From WTGU01 sp965242855 (GTDB lineage Bacteria > Pseudomonadota > Alphaproteobacteria > UBA828): a stretch of 64,000 nt of DNA. The DNA is taken from NCBI GenBank assembly GCA_965242855.1, contig OZ251509.1, forward strand, positions 1,178,001-1,242,000, written 5' to 3'. The translations under genes were made by a program, and so were the position numbers. This document shows positions 60,869 through 64,000 of the stretch, one piece after another. Under the pieces are notes generated by a model. The model worked only from the letters and a program-made list of their open reading frames with translations. It did no database searches and was not told the origin of the DNA. How positions within the stretch are numbered: position 1 is the stretch's first letter; the number at the start of each line of letters is the position of its first letter.

Positions 60869-61612
60869 ATGCGGCGCGCCCTCCTCGAGCGGCTGAACCG
60901 CGACCGCGCGGAGAAGCGGGCGGTCGCCCTGGTCACGGCCTTGGACGACGGGGCGCAGGCGTTGGTCTATCGGGAAGGCGCGACGGAAGACGCTGCGCCG
61001 CCGGAGCCGGTCGCCGCCGCCGCGCGCGCGGCGCTGGACGCGGACGCGAGCCGCGCGCTCGAGGCCGCGGGCCGGGATTATTTCATCCACGTCCACAACC
61101 CGCCGCTCCGCATGGCGATCGTCGGCGCCGTCCACATCACGCAGGCGCTGGTGCAGATCGCGGCGACGGCGGGTTACGCCGTAACCGTCGCCGACCCGCG
61201 CCGCGCCTTTGCGGACGCCGCGCGCTTCCCCTCCGTCGAGGTTTCGACCGAATGGCCGGACGATGCGTTGAAGCGCCTCGCGCCCGACGCCCGGACGGCC
61301 GTCGTGACCTTGACCCACGACCCCAAGATCGACGATCCGGCCCTCGCCTTCGCCCTGCGCGCGCCGGTGTTCTACGTCGGCGCCCTCGGCAGCAGGCGGA
61401 CCCACGGCCTGCGCCTCGAGCGCCTGCGCGCCCGGGGCTTCACGGATGCCGAACTCGCCCGCATCCACGCGCCGATCGGCCTCGCCATCGGGGCGCGGTC
61501 GCCGGCGGAGATCGCCATTTCGATCATGGCCGAGGTGACCCGCGCCCGCCGCGCGCCGCCCGCGCCGCCCGCGCCGGCGGGGAGCGGCGGCCCGGGCGGC
61601 GGTGCCCCATGA
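60869..61612 (+). CDS. XdhC family protein, C-terminal Rossmann-like domain
   Basis: 247 aa. An N-terminal linker domain (RRALLERLNRDRAEKRAVALVTALDDG) precedes the XdhC_C Rossmann domain: YFIHVHNPPLRMAIVGAVHITQALVQIAATAGYAVTVADPR, then VTLTHDPKIDDPALAFALRAPVFYVGALGSRRTHGLRLERL, IHAPIGLAIGARSPAEIAISIMAEV. Together with the preceding gene it makes a split XdhC. It ends in a Pro/Gly-rich tail and overlaps the MocA-fusion gene by 4 nt (ATGA). Confidence 0.92.
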   Translation: MRRALLERLNRDRAEKRAVALVTALDDGAQALVYREGATEDAAPPEPVAAAARAALDADASRALEAAGRDYFIHVHNPPLRMAIVGAVHITQALVQIAATAGYAVTVADPRRAFADAARFPSVEVSTEWPDDALKRLAPDARTAVVTLTHDPKIDDPALAFALRAPVFYVGALGSRRTHGLRLERLRARGFTDAELARIHAPIGLAIGARSPAEIAISIMAEVTRARRAPPAPPAPAGSGGPGGGAP

Positions 61613-63255
61613 AATTCGGCGCCGTGCCGGCGGCGCGGGCCCGGGGGCTGATCCTGGCGCACGGCGTGCGCCTGCCGGGGCAGGTCTTCAAGAAGGGCCG
61701 CGTGCTGTCGTCCGCGGACGTGACGCTCCTCCGCGAGGCCGGGGTCGAGACGGTCTCCGGCGCCCGCCTGGAGGCGGACGACGTGGCGGAGGACGAGGCC
61801 GCGGAGACGGTCGCGCGGGCGGTCTCCGGCGAGGGGCTCGCGCGCGGGGCGGCGTTCACCGGGCGCTGCAACCTCTTCGCCGAGGGCCGCGGCCTCGTCG
61901 TCGTCGACACCGGGCGGGTGGACCGCATCAACCTGCTGGACGAAGCCGTGACGCTCGGCACGCTGCCGGCGTTCGCCCCGGTCGAGCCGGGCCAGATGGT
62001 GGCGACCGTCAAGATCATCCCCTTCGCCGCGCCGCGGCGGGTCGTCGAGGGCTGCGCCGCGGCGGCGTCCGACGGGCCGGTCCTGCGCCTGGCGAGGTTC
62101 ACGCGGCGCACGGTCGGGCTGATCCAGACCCGCCTGCCGGGGACCCGCGAGAGCGTCCTCGATTCGACGACCGGCGCCGTCTCCGCCCGTCTCGCCGGGC
62201 TGGAGGGGACGCTCGCCGCGGAGGTCCGCTGTGCGCACGAGCGCCGCGAGGTGGCGGAGGCGATCGCCCGGCTGCGCGCGCGCGGCTGCGACACGATCCT
62301 CGTCGCCGGCGCCTCCGCCATCGTCGACCGCCGCGACGTGGTGCCCGCCGCCGTCGTGGAGGCGGGCGGCGCCATCGACCATTTCGGGATGCCGGTCGAT
62401 CCCGGCAACCTGCTGCTCCTCGCCCGCTCGGGCCCAGCGCGGGTGCTCGGCCTGCCGGGCTGCGCGCGCTCCCTCAAGCTCAACGGCTTCGACTGGGTGC
62501 TGCGGCGGATTTTCGCCGGCGTCGAGGTCGGAGCCGCGGACGTCATGCGCATGGGGGCGGGCGGCCTGCTGACGGAAATCCCGAACCGCCCGCAGCCCCG
62601 CGCCCCGGCGGCGCCGAAGGCCGGCGGGGGCGACGCGGCGGCCGCGCGCGCGGAACCCCGGATCGCCGCGCTGGTGCTGGCGGCCGGGGAATCGCGCCGC
62701 ATGGGCGCGCGCAACAAGCTGCTGATCGAAGTGGACGGTGTGCCCATGGTGCGCCGCGTGGCGGCCGCGGCGCTGGCCTCGCGGGCGGCGCCGGTGGTCG
62801 TGGTCACGGGCCACGAGGCCGGGCGGGTGCGGGAGGCCCTGGCCGGCCTCGACGTGGCCTTCGCGCACAATCCCGACCATGCCGAGGGCATGAGCGGCTC
62901 CCTGCGGCGCGGCCTCGCGGCCCTGGGCCCGGAGCCGGACGGCGTCGCGATCTGCCTGGGCGACATGCCGCGCACGGACGCCGCGACCATCGACCGCCTG
63001 ATCGCGGGCTTCGATCCGGCGGCGGGCCGCGCCATCGGCGTCCCCACCTGGCGCGGCAAGCGCGGGAACCCGGTGCTGTGGGCGGCGCGCTATTTCGACG
63101 AGATCAGGCGCATCGCCGGGGACGTGGGCGCCCGCCATCTCATCGGCGACCACGCGGAGGCGGTTTACGAGATCGAGAGCCCGGACCGCTCCGTCACCGT
63201 CGACGTGGACACGCCGGAAGCCCTGGATGACCTCGCCCGCGTCGCCGCCCCCTGA
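61609..63255 (+). CDS. Molybdopterin-binding domain fused to a MocA-like nucleotidyltransferase
   Basis: 548 aa. The N-terminal half (residues about 1-340) is a MoaB/Mog-MoeA-like molybdopterin-binding domain: AHGVRLPGQVFKKGRVLSSADVTLLREAG; LVAGASAIVDRRDVVPAAVVEAGG; GMPVDPGNLLLLAR. After an Ala/Pro linker comes a MobA/MocA-type transferase (about 355-548): IAALVLAAGESRRMGARNKLLIEVDGVPMVRRVA, CLGDMPRTDAATIDRL and DVDTPEALDDL. MocA transfers CMP to molybdopterin to form MCD, the cofactor of Cox/xanthine-dehydrogenase-like enzymes. It is the last gene of the maturation operon. Confidence 0.92.
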   Translation: MKFGAVPAARARGLILAHGVRLPGQVFKKGRVLSSADVTLLREAGVETVSGARLEADDVAEDEAAETVARAVSGEGLARGAAFTGRCNLFAEGRGLVVVDTGRVDRINLLDEAVTLGTLPAFAPVEPGQMVATVKIIPFAAPRRVVEGCAAAASDGPVLRLARFTRRTVGLIQTRLPGTRESVLDSTTGAVSARLAGLEGTLAAEVRCAHERREVAEAIARLRARGCDTILVAGASAIVDRRDVVPAAVVEAGGAIDHFGMPVDPGNLLLLARSGPARVLGLPGCARSLKLNGFDWVLRRIFAGVEVGAADVMRMGAGGLLTEIPNRPQPRAPAAPKAGGGDAAAARAEPRIAALVLAAGESRRMGARNKLLIEVDGVPMVRRVAAAALASRAAPVVVVTGHEAGRVREALAGLDVAFAHNPDHAEGMSGSLRRGLAALGPEPDGVAICLGDMPRTDAATIDRLIAGFDPAAGRAIGVPTWRGKRGNPVLWAARYFDEIRRIAGDVGARHLIGDHAEAVYEIESPDRSVTVDVDTPEALDDLARVAAP

Positions 63256-63313
63256 CTTCCGGCGCGCGAGTCTCCGGGCCCGCGCCCCGGAAACGGCGCG
63301 CGCCGCATGAGCC

Positions 63314-64000
63314 ATGCAGGCTGACGACGCCCCCCTCCTTCTCACGCCCGGGCCGCTGACCACCCGGGCGGAGACCCGCGCCGCGATGGCGGGGCGGGAC
63401 TGGGGCTCGCGGGACGCGGCGTTCATCGCGCTCACCGCCCGCGTCCGCCGTCGCCTGCTGGCGCTCTGCAACGCCGGCGCGGGCTTCGCCTGCGTGCCGT
63501 TGCAGGGCAGCGGCACCTTCGCCGTCGAGGCCCAGCTCGGCACGCTGGTCCCGCGCGACGGGCGGCTGCTGGTGCTGGTCGGCGGCGCCTACGGCAGGCG
63601 CATGGTCGAGATGCGCCGGCGCATGGGCCGCGCCTGCGCCGTGCTGGAAACGCCGGAGGCGGCGCGCCCGACGGCGGCGGCGGTCGCCGCGCGCCTGGCC
63701 GGCGATCCGACGCTCACGGACGTGGCCCTGGTCCATTGCGAGACCACGACCGGTATCCTGAATCCGCTGGAGGACATCGCCGCCGCGGTGGCCGCCGCCG
63801 GTCGCCGGCTGCATGTCGACGCGATGAGCGCGTTCGGCGGCATCCCCGTCGATCTCCGACGGCTTCCGGTTCACAGCCTGGCCGCCTCGGCGAACAAGTG
63901 CCTGGAGGGCGCGCCGGGAGTGGGCTTCGTCGTCGCCCGCTCGAGCCTGCTCGCGGAGTCCGCCGGAAACGCCCATGCCCTGAGCCTCGACCTGCACGCG
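63314..64000 (+). CDS. 2-aminoethylphosphonate-pyruvate transaminase-like protein (PhnW type), 3' end cut by window edge
   Basis: At least 229 aa of a class V aminotransferase. It begins MQADDAPLLLTPGPLTTRAETRAAM, with the PhnW-type TPGPLTT start. QGSGTFAVEAQLGTLVPRDGRLLVLVGGAYGRRM and VHCETTTGILNPLEDIAAAV follow, and LHVDAMSAFGGIPVDL has the PLP-contacting Asp. The PLP-lysine is in SANKCLEGAPGVGFVVARSSL, a motif characteristic of PhnW. It would move the amino group of 2-aminoethylphosphonate to pyruvate. An ATG 7 nt upstream runs into a stop and is excluded. Confidence 0.85.
   Translation, partial: MQADDAPLLLTPGPLTTRAETRAAMAGRDWGSRDAAFIALTARVRRRLLALCNAGAGFACVPLQGSGTFAVEAQLGTLVPRDGRLLVLVGGAYGRRMVEMRRRMGRACAVLETPEAARPTAAAVAARLAGDPTLTDVALVHCETTTGILNPLEDIAAAVAAAGRRLHVDAMSAFGGIPVDLRRLPVHSLAASANKCLEGAPGVGFVVARSSLLAESAGNAHALSLDLHA

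Overview
The window is a GC-rich (roughly 70% by eye) chromosomal segment of an alphaproteobacterium, most likely of the Rhodospirillales/Rhodospirillaceae type. Supporting signs are the order purN / DUF2066 / hdaA / ppk / ppx, a phasin for polyhydroxyalkanoate granules, maturation genes for a CO-dehydrogenase-like molybdenum hydroxylase, a GlnT-type glutamine synthetase and Tat-exported ABC binding proteins. Genes are tightly packed; ATGA or GTGA stop/start overlaps are the rule inside operons. No rRNA, complete transposon or CRISPR array is present.

Layout. (1) 1-10629, minus strand: a Dpp/Opp-type peptide ABC transporter (Tat-exported binding protein, two permeases, two ATPases, one of them with degenerate catalytic motifs), preceded by a hydantoinase/oxoprolinase pair (hyuA, hyuB) with an Asp/Glu racemase. 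(2) 10630-16741: a decayed small gene, a glutathione S-transferase, a HigBA toxin-antitoxin pair with a readable promoter/operator, an orphan pstS with a Pho box, a cupin, and modABC for molybdate uptake. (3) 17042-26197: a composite type I restriction-modification operon hsdM - 40-bp repeat array - fic - hsdS - DarG-like macrodomain gene - hsdR. hsdM is frameshifted at a G5 run. hsdS is frameshifted by a perfect 23-bp tandem duplication that could revert by losing one copy. (4) 26291-41178: mostly housekeeping genes (M14 peptidase, msrB, a dehydrogenase-rhodanese fusion, two EamA transporters, MaoC dehydratase, tRNA-Thr, phasin, purN, hdaA, ppk, ppx), with several short repeats. (5) 41222-54341: tRNA-Leu(CAA) followed by a second defence island. 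It holds an orphan HigA-like protein, a PARIS-like ATPase/TOPRIM fusion, an Eco57I-type DNA methylase, a Fic protein with an altered active site, an RloA/RloB (AbiL-like) pair and a frameshifted PLD-SNF2 helicase. (6) 54376-58195: glnT, a short-chain dehydrogenase, an HTH/DUF4258 toxin-antitoxin pair, and vapB with a frameshifted vapC. (7) 58455-63255: a maturation operon for a Cox-type molybdenum hydroxylase (coxG, MobB-like, coxD, two XdhC-family genes, MocA fusion) without structural subunits and without coxE. The start of a PhnW-like aminotransferase closes the window.

The parts fit together as follows. Molybdate imported by ModABC would feed the cofactor needed by the enzyme that the cox/xdhC/mocA operon matures. 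The two defence blocks stack restriction (type I, Eco57I-like) with candidate abortive-infection modules (PARIS-like, RloAB, Fic, toxin-antitoxins), which is the usual arrangement when backup systems guard restriction enzymes. Four genes in the defence and toxin-antitoxin blocks are frameshifted while I saw no frameshift in the housekeeping genes. That points to selective inactivation or phase switching, although assembly error cannot be excluded from the sequence alone.
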